A stretch of 64,000 nt of DNA from CAYNWT01 sp964450955 (GTDB taxonomy: Bacteria > Planctomycetota > Planctomycetia > Planctomycetales > Planctomycetaceae). Shown here in pieces: positions 42,496 to 51,990 of this stretch. Position numbers and translations under genes: made by a program. Every line of letters begins with the position of its first letter. Positions within the stretch are counted from its first letter, which is position 1. The stretch spans positions 62,001-126,000 of the forward strand of contig CAYVFI010000014.1 in NCBI GenBank assembly GCA_964450955.1, in the 5' to 3' direction. The notes beneath the pieces are model-generated. The model did not search any database. It had not been told where the DNA came from and saw only the letters and a program-made list of their open reading frames with translations.

Positions 42496-43448
42496 CGTCC
42501 CGACGCATCGTCCGCGTGATTCTGACTCTCTGCCATGGAACCTTCCTCGCCACCAACCACAAAGACAGACATCACTGCACAATGATCTGAAACGTCATTG
42601 TGAATCACTTTGTGCTCCAGCAAAGTCCAACCGCGCGGTCCGAAGACAAAGTCGATTCTCTGGTCTGGGTTCTCCACCGGAAAAGTGGATTCGCCGTCAA
42701 GTTGGCCTGCAAAGTAGTTCGTTTGCCACAACCGCTTTATCGATCCTGACTCCGGCCCGGCGTTAAAATCACCGGCCATAATGGAACCCACCGTACCGGG
42801 ATACTTAAGCAACTGCTCCACCTGCACCAGGTTGTTATCCATGTCATAGGAATCGTTGTGTAACGACCAAACTCCAACCGAACCACTGGGAAGCACCACC
42901 CTCGCGAACAACGCGCGGCGACTGTTCCTGGTGATATAGAATGGCCGACGGCCCGCCAGCGAAAGGTTCGCCACCGGTTCAATCGGATATCGCGAGAGAA
43001 TCGCATTGCCTCCCACAACTCTTAAGAAAGGCAGTCCAAAGCAGTAGTTCTCTCCAAACGCCCAGTGCCGCAGCCCGGTCTTTCGCGCCAGTTCTGCCAC
43101 CTGATTCACATCGCACGGACCGGCTTCTGTCATCACTTCGGACAAACAAACGATATCCGGATTCTCAGCCCGAATAATCGCGGCCAGCTTGTCCAGCCGG
43201 TCCAGCACGGCCGCTTCAGATTCAAACGACACGGCGCCAGTCATCACAAAACACTTGGCGAGATTGAACGCCATCACCCGCACCTGACCAACAGCTTCGA
43301 CAGGCACTTCATCAATTGAAGTAGTCACGGTGCCCTGGGATGGCTGCTCTCCACCAGCCAGCAGCGTGCCGTTAACAACAAACAACACGCCCACGACCAC
43401 AATCCCGACGAGCAGCAGAACCACGAGTACTTTGAGCCGTTTCTTCAT
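42492..43448 (-). CDS. Membrane-anchored endonuclease/exonuclease/phosphatase family protein
   Basis: A 318-residue protein with an N-terminal membrane segment (about 5-28). The EEP fold is shown by 'VRVMAFNLAKC', 'PDIVCLSEVMTEAG' (metal Glu), 'SIMAGDFNAGPES' (D-x-N), 'DQRIDFVFGP' and 'VSDHCAVMSVF' (S-D-H). Exported members include DNases, sphingomyelinase-like and phosphoinositide phosphatases; this one has no feature that decides. The ATG at 43448 opens the hydrophobic segment. The 3' end overlaps the convergent gene by 4 bases. Confidence 0.82.
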   Translation of the reverse strand: MKKRLKVLVVLLLVGIVVVGVLFVVNGTLLAGGEQPSQGTVTTSIDEVPVEAVGQVRVMAFNLAKCFVMTGAVSFESEAAVLDRLDKLAAIIRAENPDIVCLSEVMTEAGPCDVNQVAELARKTGLRHWAFGENYCFGLPFLRVVGGNAILSRYPIEPVANLSLAGRRPFYITRNSRRALFARVVLPSGSVGVWSLHNDSYDMDNNLVQVEQLLKYPGTVGSIMAGDFNAGPESGSIKRLWQTNYFAGQLDGESTFPVENPDQRIDFVFGPRGWTLLEHKVIHNDVSDHCAVMSVFVVGGEEGSMAESQNHADDASGR

Positions 43449-43607
43449 GGTGGGTAGCCAATGCTGCTCACTTGACCCGCACCCGTCCAAGGCAAACAAG
43501 CCCCGAACGGACGTCTCTGCCGGGGACCAGTGCCTTGGAAATTTGCAGGCGGCGAGTCACGTTCGTTCTCACGCAGCCGGAAACAGTGTTGCAACAGTGA
43601 GCGTCAC

Positions 43608-44939
43608 CTACCCCAGCAGAGCTTCGATCGGTTCCGAGTCATGATCGGAAAGCGGAATCGGCCGACCGACGTTGCTGATGTTTGTGTCGGTGTGATCCAA
43701 ACCAAGCGCGCTGCAGATTGTGGCCATGAAATTCGGAACCGAAACGGCGTCCTTCGCAATCTTGACCCCGTCTTTTTCAGTGGCGCCGTAAACCTGACCG
43801 CCCTTAATACCGCCGCCGCCAAGCACCGTGCTCCAACTGCCGGGCCAGTGATCTCGACCACCATTGTCGTTGATGTTTGGCGTGCGACCGAATTCGCCCA
43901 TCCAAACGACCAGCGTCGATTCCAACAGCCCGCGGTCTTTGAGGTCCGTCATCAGCGTTCCCCAGGCTGGATCTAAAACACCACACAGGTTCTTTACCGA
44001 CGTGAAGTTCTCTGCGTGTGTGTCCCAACCGATGCCCGCGTTGCCATCGGTTCCGCTGAGTGCGACTTCAACGAACGGAACCCCGCGCTCAACCAACCGG
44101 CGAGCCAGCAAGCATCCCTGGCCAAACTGGTTCCGGCCGTACGCATCGCGCAGGGTATCTTTCTCTTCGTCCAGCGTGAACGCCTTGACGGCTTCTGACC
44201 GCATCATTTTCACGGCCTGCAGGTACGACTCGCGGTGACTGTGACCGGGCACGCCGGGCCGAGCCTTAATGAAGTCGTGTTCCAAACCAGACAGTAGCTC
44301 AAGCCGCGCATCAGCCTGTTTGCGAGTCACACCTTCCGGCAAATCAAGGTTTTGAACACGCAACGATTGCGTGTAGTCGCCGCCTTGTGGAACCGGAGTA
44401 TTCTGGCCGCCAACGACCAGCGGCGTGTGTTTGGGACCAAGGAAGCCGGGACTAAACGCCGCCGGGCTAAGAAACCGATACGGCGCGATGCTGACGAAGT
44501 TTGGCAGTTCGGAATTCGCATCGCCCAAACGTTCGCTGATAAACGATCCCATGGTCGGGTACGCGATCGGTCCCTGCGGTAAATAGCCGGTTCGCATCAT
44601 GTACGTCGCGCGTGTGTGGTCGCCTTCTTTCGTCGCCATCGAACGCACAACTGCCAGATCCTGCATCTGCTTTGCAACAGTTGGAAGGTGCTGGCCAATC
44701 TGAATGCCAGGCACCGATGTATCGATCGGCTTGAATTCGCCACCGTTCTCGTGATCAGGCTTCGGATCGAACGTATCGATCTGGCTGGGCCCACCGCTCA
44801 TCCACAGCAAAATACAAGCCCGCTTACGTTTAGGATCCTGCGCGGCCGCGCGAGCGAACTGAGGGAACCAATTCGAAAGCGACATCCCCAACGCGCCGCA
44901 GCTTGTCAGCCTCAACATGTCTCGACGTGAAATGTTCAT
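43608..44939 (-). CDS. DUF1501 family exported protein
   Basis: A 443-residue protein with a twin-arginine leader ('NISRRDMLRLTSCG'). 'RACILLWMSGGPSQIDTFDPKPD', 'MATKEGDHTRATYMMRTGY', 'GIGWDTHAEN', 'LVVWMGEFGRTPNIN' and 'GRDHWPGSWSTVLGGGGIKGG' (in parts) are the DUF1501 blocks. It is shorter than the copy at 18149-19660. The gene follows a DUF1549/DUF1553 gene on the same strand after 104 bases, repeating the pair seen there. Confidence 0.86.
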   Translation of the reverse strand: MNISRRDMLRLTSCGALGMSLSNWFPQFARAAAQDPKRKRACILLWMSGGPSQIDTFDPKPDHENGGEFKPIDTSVPGIQIGQHLPTVAKQMQDLAVVRSMATKEGDHTRATYMMRTGYLPQGPIAYPTMGSFISERLGDANSELPNFVSIAPYRFLSPAAFSPGFLGPKHTPLVVGGQNTPVPQGGDYTQSLRVQNLDLPEGVTRKQADARLELLSGLEHDFIKARPGVPGHSHRESYLQAVKMMRSEAVKAFTLDEEKDTLRDAYGRNQFGQGCLLARRLVERGVPFVEVALSGTDGNAGIGWDTHAENFTSVKNLCGVLDPAWGTLMTDLKDRGLLESTLVVWMGEFGRTPNINDNGGRDHWPGSWSTVLGGGGIKGGQVYGATEKDGVKIAKDAVSVPNFMATICSALGLDHTDTNISNVGRPIPLSDHDSEPIEALLG

Positions 44940-45014
44940 AGCAACTCCCGTGGTGATAACGTCCAGCCATCACAGTTTCTCAATGAGCCGTCAACGGCAT
45001 TCCGTCACCGGACC

Positions 45015-45046
45015 ACTCTTCAACTCTTCAACTCTTCAACTCTTCA
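45015..45046. repeat. Octanucleotide tandem repeat, four units
   Basis: ACTCTTCA occurs four times in a row without change. The last unit includes the TGA stop of the minus-strand gene at 45044. A related octamer is repeated ten times at 58042-58121. Confidence 0.85.
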
Positions 45047-46591
45047 GTGATTCAACATGAACTCGCTTGAGTTCAACAACGCCCAAAACACATCCGTGAG
45101 TGCCGTCTTCGAATCCTCTGCGGCTCCACCTGACGTCACGTAGTCCACAAACTTCTTGCGTTCAGACTCATTCGGTTTGCGACTAAGCGTTGCCAGAAAC
45201 AGTGTCTCCACCTTGTCTTCGTCGCTCATGAACGGAACATTCGCAACCGCGGCCAGCGTCTGGCTATTCTCAAGATGAGTGTGTAGCGCAACGAACTCGC
45301 CGTTCATCATGGCCAGTGCCTGCAGGATGGTCGTCTGCTGTTCGGTTCGTGTATCGCTGTCGTTTCGGAACAGTTCGAGGAACTCAGACCGCGGCGTGTT
45401 TTGCTGCAACACGAACGGCTGGTCCGCCCGGTACGCTTCGAAATGCCCGGTTGCCTCTGCCAGCGTGTCGAAGATCTGTTCTTCCGTCAGCCCCTTGACT
45501 GCCATCCGAGCGAACAGTTCGGGCGTTTCCTGAGACGCGTCTGTTTGCTGACTGGTCCGCTGATAAGTTTTCGTCCCCGTCATCGCTCGGACCATGAACT
45601 TCAAATCACAACCGCTCGCAACAAACGACTGCGACAACAGTTTCAGTAGCTCTGGATGACTGGCAGGGTTCTCTGCAGAAAAATCATCGACCGGCTCAAC
45701 CAAACCTCGTCCGTAGAAGTGACCCCATAGTCGGTTTACCGCCATCTCGGCGAAGAACGGGTTGTTCTCATCAACAATCCACTGTGCCAACGATCTTCTA
45801 GCATCAGCGTTAGTTTTTAGATCGGGGGCACCGCCGGTCAGGTACGCGGCCGTGACACTGTCTTCCGAATCGGGAATCTTTATCGTCCCCGGCTTGAGTT
45901 TCGTACCGACCATATTCTGCGTCGGGTCGACACCAGAGAAGAACGCAGCGAACTGCCAAAATTGTTCCTGCTTCCACTCATCAAACGGATGGTCGTGACA
46001 CTGAGCACACCCGATGCGGCGACCAAGGAAAACCCGCGACGTCGCCGCTGCCAGGTTCTCAGGTTTCCCTTCCTTCGCGATATAGAAACCGGCCGGCGTC
46101 GGGCCGTCGCCTTCGGCGTACTGCGTTGGAGTTCCGTTGGCGGTAAGTGGTGAATCCACAATCTGCCGCACGAACTCGTCATAACGGATGTCTTCAGCCA
46201 ACGCTTTTCGCAACCACGCTTCGAAACCCGGAACAGCCTGGCTTAGTCGCAGATCACCAATCGCTTCAGGTATCAACGCGTTCCGCCACATCGTCGTGAA
46301 GTTCACAACGTAGCGCGAACTGTCCAGCAACTCGTTCACCAGGTTCTCGCGTTTGGCCGGAGTCTTATCAGCCAGGAATTCACGAACACGCGATACCGGG
46401 GGGATTTTTCCAGCCACGTCCAGGTACACCCGGCGGATAAATTCGGCATCCGAACAAGCCGGTGCAGGGGTCGCTTTCTCTTTCGAGATGCGAGCGGAAA
46501 TCAATGCGTCAATCTGCTGGCTAAGTTCGGCAGGAGCCTGAGCCAGAGCGGTCGTGGCAGAAAGACAGAAAATTAGTGCGGCAGTTCTCAT
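45044..46591 (-). CDS. DUF1549/DUF1553 (PSD1-type) exported protein
   Basis: A 515-residue protein with signal peptide ('LIFCLSATTALAQA'). DUF1549 is shown by 'DAEFIRRVYLDVAGKIPPVSRVREFLAD' (in parts) and one CxxCH in 'GCAQCHDHPFDEWKQEQFW'. DUF1553 follows with 'NRLWGHFYGRGLVEPVDDF', 'HPELLKLL', 'LKFMVRAMTGTKTYQRTS' and 'LALMNGEFV'-like text. The PSCyt1 domain of the larger homologue at 19737-22121 is absent. It is upstream of and probably co-transcribed with the DUF1501 gene at 43608. Confidence 0.86.
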   Translation of the reverse strand: MRTAALIFCLSATTALAQAPAELSQQIDALISARISKEKATPAPACSDAEFIRRVYLDVAGKIPPVSRVREFLADKTPAKRENLVNELLDSSRYVVNFTTMWRNALIPEAIGDLRLSQAVPGFEAWLRKALAEDIRYDEFVRQIVDSPLTANGTPTQYAEGDGPTPAGFYIAKEGKPENLAAATSRVFLGRRIGCAQCHDHPFDEWKQEQFWQFAAFFSGVDPTQNMVGTKLKPGTIKIPDSEDSVTAAYLTGGAPDLKTNADARRSLAQWIVDENNPFFAEMAVNRLWGHFYGRGLVEPVDDFSAENPASHPELLKLLSQSFVASGCDLKFMVRAMTGTKTYQRTSQQTDASQETPELFARMAVKGLTEEQIFDTLAEATGHFEAYRADQPFVLQQNTPRSEFLELFRNDSDTRTEQQTTILQALAMMNGEFVALHTHLENSQTLAAVANVPFMSDEDKVETLFLATLSRKPNESERKKFVDYVTSGGAAEDSKTALTDVFWALLNSSEFMLNH

Positions 46592-46929
46592 TAGTTCAGT
46601 CTACCAAACTGGGACTCAGGCACCAAAACATGGCGTCCCATAACAATATGTCGGTTTGTGAAGAACGACGTAACCAACATGATCACCAGTACTTCGGCAT
46701 TTGTTCGAGTATCATGGCGAACAAACGAGATTGACCCAAACCTTCTAATGAACTACTGATCCACTATTGAGGGAGTCGAACGAAACTCCCGCCCCAGCAA
46801 GCGGTTGCGTCAAAACCGCCGACGATTTGGAACTCCGGCGTCGGCAACAAAACTATGACGGCACCGACGCCCGCCAGCTTGCTCCATCCACTTTGGGTGT
46901 TTACCCGACTCTTTCAAGATCCGATTTAA
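46592..46929. other. Gene-free stretch upstream of the helicase
   Basis: 338 bases between divergent genes. A long leader for the helicase is possible, as is common for DEAD-box genes, but I see no defined promoter, cold-shock box or terminator. Confidence 0.45.
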
Positions 46930-48129
46930 ATGCAGAGCACAGAAGACCCGCAAACCGCGGAAGTGACGTTCGAACAACTTGGCCTCGGGCCAGATTCACT
47001 CTCATCAATCAAGAAACTGGGCTTCGAGAACCCAAGCCCTATCCAGGCGGAGTTCATCCCGCTGGCACTTAGCGGCAAAGACGCCATCGGTCAGGCTCGA
47101 ACCGGAACCGGCAAGACTGCCGCGTTCATGCTGCCCGTGCTTGAGAAAATCGACCCGGCAAGCAAACGCGTGCAGGCCATCGCTCTGGCTCCGACTCGCG
47201 AACTGTGCGAACAAGTGGCTGTCGAAGCGAAAAAGCTATCAGCAGATCACCCAATCAAAATCGCAGTCATTGTTGGCGGCCGACCAGTCAATTCACAAAT
47301 TCGCGCGCTTGAAGGCGGTGCTCAGGTTGTCGTCGGAACGCCTGGTCGCGTTATCGACCTTATCAACCGCGGAGTCCTAAACCTGCAATGCGTCGACTTC
47401 TGCATCCTTGACGAAGCAGATCGCATGTTGGATATCGGGTTCCGACCGGACATCGAGAAGATCCTCCGGCGCATCCCGGAAACGCGACAAACGCTGCTAC
47501 TTTCCGCGACGCTGCCACCAAGCGTCGAACGTCTGGCTCAAAAGTACATGAAGAGCCCACAGCGCGTTGACTTGTCGGAAGACAGCGTCGTCGTCGAAAC
47601 CATCAAGCAGTACCTTGTCACCGTCGACTCAGACCGCAAGGTTCCTTCGCTCATCCGAATCCTTGCCAAAGAACGCCCAACGCAGTGCATCGTGTTCTGC
47701 CGAACCAAGCGCGGAGCCGATTCGTTGCACAAGACGTTTTGCAAGCGGCTGCCAGAAAAGAAAATCGCCATTATGCACGGCGATATTCCACAACGCCGAC
47801 GCGATCGTGTCATCAGAGAACTCCGCTCTGGCCAACTCCGGATGCTCATCGCCACCGATGTTGTCGGGCGTGGCATCGACATCAGCGGCATCTCACACAT
47901 CGTGAACTTCGACATTCCTGAATACTGCGACGACTACATTCACCGAGTCGGCCGCACAGGACGCATGTCATCAGATGCATCGGGCTGTGCGATAACCTTC
48001 GTCACACGCGAGCAGGGCGATCAGTTGACCAACATTGAAATGCGAATCAACGACATGTTGCCTCAATACGAAATTGAAGGCTTCGAACCAGCGCGACCTC
48101 AGCGACCGGCCCGGCGGCTCAATTCGTAG
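46930..48129 (+). CDS. DEAD-box ATP-dependent RNA helicase
   Basis: A 399-residue helicase core with short extensions. In order: Q motif ('FENPSPIQAEFIPLAL'), motif I 'ARTGTGKT', Ia 'APTRELCEQ', Ib 'TPGRVIDL', II 'DEAD', III 'SAT', IV 'CIVFCRTK', V 'ATDVVGRGID' and VI 'HRVGRTGR'. The lack of a C-terminal RNA-binding extension places it near RhlE/CsdA cores. It would unwind structured RNA in ribosome assembly or RNA decay. A 67-residue gene starts 31 bases downstream and may share its transcript. Confidence 0.92.
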   Translation: MQSTEDPQTAEVTFEQLGLGPDSLSSIKKLGFENPSPIQAEFIPLALSGKDAIGQARTGTGKTAAFMLPVLEKIDPASKRVQAIALAPTRELCEQVAVEAKKLSADHPIKIAVIVGGRPVNSQIRALEGGAQVVVGTPGRVIDLINRGVLNLQCVDFCILDEADRMLDIGFRPDIEKILRRIPETRQTLLLSATLPPSVERLAQKYMKSPQRVDLSEDSVVVETIKQYLVTVDSDRKVPSLIRILAKERPTQCIVFCRTKRGADSLHKTFCKRLPEKKIAIMHGDIPQRRRDRVIRELRSGQLRMLIATDVVGRGIDISGISHIVNFDIPEYCDDYIHRVGRTGRMSSDASGCAITFVTREQGDQLTNIEMRINDMLPQYEIEGFEPARPQRPARRLNS

Positions 48130-48160
48130 TCCATCGCGGCGGCACTGAGCTAGGCCCTTC

Positions 48161-48364
48161 ATGAACAAGAAGCCGTACATCACTCTGCAGCCAACAGAAC
48201 AGACCATTGTGACCGCGGCGGCGCAAATCTACGCTGCCTTCATCACAAATGGCATGGTCGAATCGGGCGACGAAACCAGGTGGCTGAAGCAGTCTGTGCA
48301 CGATGCAATTCGTCTGGCTCGAATAACAGACGACACGATCCAGGCCGACAAAGAAGTCGGCTAG
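48161..48364 (+). CDS. Small conserved-looking protein downstream of the helicase
   Basis: A 67-residue acidic protein, predicted helical: 'TLQPTEQTIVTAAAQIYAAFI', 'DETRWLKQSVHDAIRLARITDD' (in parts). The amphipathic pattern and regular codon use suggest a true gene. I do not recognise a family. Its position 31 bases after the helicase stop suggests co-transcription. Confidence 0.55.
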   Translation: MNKKPYITLQPTEQTIVTAAAQIYAAFITNGMVESGDETRWLKQSVHDAIRLARITDDTIQADKEVG

Positions 48365-48851
48365 CGTTTGCCGTAAGTCTGGTGCGGGATTTCTTACAAC
48401 TTCAGTGATCCGACGTTCGGCTTCCTCGTTAGAAGAATATGAACACGAAGGTCGCCGACCCCCGCTGCGAATTTAGCCCCTGCGTCACGTGTAAAATGTG
48501 CGGTATGATTGGGTCTGAGTGTACGGAATCACCAGCCGCAACCAACCCGACACCGCGTGTTCGCGTCAACACACACAAGTCACCTCGCCCCTTCTTAGCG
48601 AAAGAGCCGGACTGTAAGCCACGGAGCGGTGACCGCGCGCGCTTGATCTGTCAACAAGCCCGGCAACCCGGACACCCCGGCCGCGCACTTTCGAATGTCG
48701 ACCACTCGGACACGGACAAACAGCGTGAAGCAAGCTGGCTGAACCTGATAGTGGCGGTCTTCGAGATCCTGTTACTCATCGCGTAAAGCGGTTACTGACT
48801 CATCTGCCCGGCAACCCAACCCCAAGTGCCGATGCGCAGCGATGACGTAGT
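48365..48851. other. Region without a secure gene
   Basis: 487 bases. A 115-codon frame at 48439-48786 begins with an ATG and ends in a hydrophobic 'WLNLIVAVFEILLLIA', so a short tail-anchored protein is possible; its middle is Arg/Pro/Thr-rich with no pattern, and I do not call it. Confidence 0.4.
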
Positions 48852-49634
48852 TCAGGAAACCAAAGTCACTCGCCGCCGCCGCACCGGTGCTGTCATCAGC
48901 GCCCACACGGCCAACAGTGTCGCCGCAGATGGTTCCGGAGACGAAACGGTGAAGGCATTGCCCCGCGTACCGATTGTCTGCGTGCCGGCAGCATTGTCCG
49001 TATTGTTGAAGTTCCAATAGTAAATCGAAAACGAACGAATTGACTCACTAAAACTAAACGTCACATCATTCTCAGGTGTGTTTTGGACGTTGCCCGTATT
49101 CGACAAAGGCCCGGCCGCGTTTAGACCAAACAAAGTTGCGGTACCCAGGTTAGACGGGTTCTCAAATGTGTAGTCCGGAGTAAAACCCGTCCCCAACGCT
49201 CCGGGAGTGGTGGTACCAAATGCTTCGACAGCAATGACGTCGTACCACTGACCATTGGCGCGATCCACATCCGTCAGCGTGTAACTGTCCAGGTGAATGT
49301 CGCTGGAAAACGAAAAGTCAATTCTGGCATAGTTTGTCAGGACGCCAGCGTTTTGATCTGTACTGGCTGGCTGGAGCTGGAATGCAAATCCAGAGAAAAA
49401 CGTCTCGTCAATTCGGCTCAAATGATCGGCCGTGTATTGAGCAGTACCGAACCGGTTACTGGTAACAGTCAGGGTACGACCCAGGACTGTCGTCGTGCCC
49501 TGCAACTCGCCATCGTTCCAACCCTGCTGACTACCGGAACCATGATCCCAATCGCTTGTATCGTAGGACACAATTCCGGCATGCGACACCGCCGGACACG
49601 ACAGGACCCACACTACCAAAAGGCTACCCCGCAT
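48852..49634 (-). CDS. PEP-CTERM sorting domain protein
   Basis: A 260-residue secreted protein: signal peptide ('SLLVVWVLSCPAVSHA'), a beta-rich, Thr/Asn/Ser-rich body, and a C-terminal tripartite tail of 'SPEPSA', a hydrophobic segment 'ATLLAVWALMTAP' and 'VRRRR'. This is the PEP-CTERM signal recognised by exosortase, which anchors or sorts the protein during exopolysaccharide-linked export. The exosortase gene is not in the window. The ATG at 49634 is chosen for the GAGGGAAG ribosome site and the signal peptide. The body is not assigned to a family. Confidence 0.8.
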   Translation of the reverse strand: MRGSLLVVWVLSCPAVSHAGIVSYDTSDWDHGSGSQQGWNDGELQGTTTVLGRTLTVTSNRFGTAQYTADHLSRIDETFFSGFAFQLQPASTDQNAGVLTNYARIDFSFSSDIHLDSYTLTDVDRANGQWYDVIAVEAFGTTTPGALGTGFTPDYTFENPSNLGTATLFGLNAAGPLSNTGNVQNTPENDVTFSFSESIRSFSIYYWNFNNTDNAAGTQTIGTRGNAFTVSSPEPSAATLLAVWALMTAPVRRRRVTLVS

Positions 49635-49900
49635 CGGCTTCCCTCTCAGCCACGAACGCGTATCACAGTCATAAGCGATCGACACGAGCGGCCCGCTTGC
49701 CGATAGATTCCGGCACTTAACGCCCAAGTATCAACGTAGTTGTTGACGCCGCGTGTGGCAGCCCGGACAAGCGACGCAACTGATATGCGAACGACGTCTC
49801 AGAACCGTAAATCCACACACGCTTCGTCCACCCCACTCGCCCACCACAGGGAGTCCGGACTTCCACCAACACCAAATCTTTGACGCCAAGCCTAAGCCGT

Positions 49901-50776
49901 TCAACGCTCACCAAGGAACTGGCCAACGCGTGCAGCGATCCGATCGGGAGCGTCTTCAAACACGTAGTGCGAAGCGTCTTCGTAAATTTCTGAATCAGCG
50001 TTAGGGAACCGTTGCTGGAACTCTTTCAGAAAGTCCGTGGTGAAGCACCAATCCTTTGCACCCCAGATAAACAACATCGGGTGATCGACAAACTGAGCCA
50101 GCCCGTCTTCGACACCGACCAGCGTTTGATAACTGGGGTGACCGGTCTTTAACGGGATATCCTGCACGAACCGGTGCGTGGCAATCCGGTTGGCCCATGA
50201 ATCGTACGGAGCCAAATACCCGGCTTTCACGGCTGGCTTCATTTTCTTTTCAACCGCCATATGAACCGCCGCGCCGGCGAAGCCGTTGCACCCCTGAATC
50301 GCGATCTTGCCGAAAACCGGAATTCGACACACAGCAATGCGAAGCGGAATTTGCTTTGAACGAAACGCAGCCGTATTGAACAACACAAACTGCCTGAACC
50401 GATCCGGCAACCGCCCGGCCGTTCCCATCCCAATCGCGCCACCCCAATCGTGAGCCAGCAGTGTGACGTTTTGCAAATCCAGCTTCTCAACCAAAGCCAC
50501 CAGATTGCTGATGTGGTTCTCCAGTCGGTATGGATAGTCCTGTGGCTTGTCCGACATACCGCAGCCAATGTGATCGACCGCAATGCAGCGGTGCGTTCCT
50601 GAGAACTGCTTAATCAACTGCCGCCAGGCGAAACTCCAGCTTGGGTTCCCGTGGACAAACAGCAGCACATCGCCTGCGCCTTCATCGACGTAGTGATACT
50701 GGTGCCCGTCGATCTCAGCAAAGTGAGACTCAAACGGATACTCGTCTGCGAACGCACCGCGATTAACACCACTCAT
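49901..50776 (-). CDS. Alpha/beta hydrolase of the haloalkane dehalogenase/OleB type
   Basis: A 291-residue hydrolase. The oxyanion segment is 'FVHGNPSWSFAWR', the nucleophile elbow 'LAHDWGGAIG' has D110 rather than Ser, the acid is in 'WGAKDWCFT' and the base is H270 in 'DASHYVFEDAPD'. An Asp nucleophile with the following Trp is typical of haloalkane dehalogenases, epoxide hydrolases and the beta-lactone decarboxylase OleB, not of carboxylesterases such as BioH. Its ATG overlaps the stop of the BioF-like gene (ATGA), so the two are translationally coupled. Confidence 0.82.
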   Translation of the reverse strand: MSGVNRGAFADEYPFESHFAEIDGHQYHYVDEGAGDVLLFVHGNPSWSFAWRQLIKQFSGTHRCIAVDHIGCGMSDKPQDYPYRLENHISNLVALVEKLDLQNVTLLAHDWGGAIGMGTAGRLPDRFRQFVLFNTAAFRSKQIPLRIAVCRIPVFGKIAIQGCNGFAGAAVHMAVEKKMKPAVKAGYLAPYDSWANRIATHRFVQDIPLKTGHPSYQTLVGVEDGLAQFVDHPMLFIWGAKDWCFTTDFLKEFQQRFPNADSEIYEDASHYVFEDAPDRIAARVGQFLGER

Positions 50777-51990
50777 GATTCCATCCCTCGAGTCGCCTCA
50801 ATCGCGTTCTGAACCGAAACTGCGAGCCGCCGAATATCACCCTTTGCATGCGCGGTGCTGAGTGAGATTCGTAGTCGAGCAGTCTCTTTCGGTACGGTCG
50901 GTGGCCGAATGCACGCAACCATGAATCCATCTGCCTTCACACGCCCTGCGACATCAAGAGCGTCTGATTCTGATCCAATCACCACTGAAACAATTGGAAC
51001 TCCGTTGGCGGCGTCATTCTGCGGCGCCACAATCTGTCCGGGCAGCAGGCTTCGCAGGTAAGCCGCATTATTCTGCGTCCGAGTCCGCCGCTGCGGTTCT
51101 GCAACCATCACATCAAACGCAGCAACCGCGGCCGCGCAGACTGCTGGCGGCAATGACGTGGAGAAGAACTGCGACCGCGCCGTGTTCCAAAGGTAGTCAA
51201 CCAACTTCTCAGACCCGGCAACAAAACCACCAAACACACCGACCGCTTTGCTAAGCGTTCCGATTCGAACCGCAACACGGTCTTCAACGCCACACACCTC
51301 GCACGCGCCGCGGCCATTGGCTCCGAGAACCCCGGTCCCGTGAGCCTCGTCAACCACGACCATCGCTCCAAACTCGTCGGCGATGTCGCAAATATCAGGT
51401 AGTGGCCCGATAGCCCCGTCCATGCTGAACACGCCGTTCGTCACGATGAAAGTGCGACCGGAAGAATTCAACTTCGAAACCCGTTCCCGCAACCGGTCCA
51501 GTTCGCCGTAGCGATACAACTTAAACGTCGCGCCCGACAAACGGCAGCCGTCAACCAGACTGGCATGGTTCAATCGATCGCAGAATACCGTGTCACCTGC
51601 GCCCGCGAGTGCTGACAGTGTTCCAACATTGGCTGCGTAGCCACTGGGGAACACGATCGCCGACTCGGTTCCTTCGAAGTCAGCAATCTTCGCTTCCAGC
51701 TGTTCGTGCCACTGAGTTCGACCAGACACCAACGCGCTGGCTCCGGAACCGGCGGCCTGGTTCGCGACCGATGCGAACGCGTCTCGAACACACTGGTTGT
51801 GGCACAGGTCCAGATAGTCGTTGCTCGCAAAGTTAAGCAGCCGCTGCCCGTCCCGTTCGCACCAGCCATCCGGCAACGAACGCGTCACCGCCCGATCTCG
51901 ACGCAGCCCTTTGGCCGCCAAATCCGACAGCTGACCGGACAGCCAGTCATCCAGTGCGTTCACAGACGATCGTTCCATCTCAGCCATCAT
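50773..51990 (-). CDS. bioF: 8-Amino-7-oxononanoate synthase-like alpha-oxoamine synthase
   Basis: A 405-residue PLP enzyme. 'LNFASNDYLDLC', 'GSGASALVSGRTQWHEQLE', 'FPSGYAANVGTLSAL', 'DEAHGTGVLG' (PLP Asp/His) and 'GTLSKAVGVFGGFVAG' with the Schiff-base K248 identify the alpha-oxoamine synthase family. BioF condenses alanine with pimeloyl-ACP in biotin synthesis; close relatives are Kbl and serine palmitoyltransferase. Assignment to BioF is by overall similarity; no other biotin gene is nearby and the neighbours (M24 peptidase, dehalogenase-type hydrolase) are not biotin genes, so another acyl substrate is possible. It overlaps both neighbours by 4 bases. Confidence 0.8.
   Translation of the reverse strand: MMAEMERSSVNALDDWLSGQLSDLAAKGLRRDRAVTRSLPDGWCERDGQRLLNFASNDYLDLCHNQCVRDAFASVANQAAGSGASALVSGRTQWHEQLEAKIADFEGTESAIVFPSGYAANVGTLSALAGAGDTVFCDRLNHASLVDGCRLSGATFKLYRYGELDRLRERVSKLNSSGRTFIVTNGVFSMDGAIGPLPDICDIADEFGAMVVVDEAHGTGVLGANGRGACEVCGVEDRVAVRIGTLSKAVGVFGGFVAGSEKLVDYLWNTARSQFFSTSLPPAVCAAAVAAFDVMVAEPQRRTRTQNNAAYLRSLLPGQIVAPQNDAANGVPIVSVVIGSESDALDVAGRVKADGFMVACIRPPTVPKETARLRISLSTAHAKGDIRRLAVSVQNAIEATRGMES

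Noticed and set aside
48439..48786. 115-codon plus-strand frame ending in a hydrophobic segment
   Set aside because: Its middle has no pattern and no ribosome site; kept only as a possibility in the gap note.
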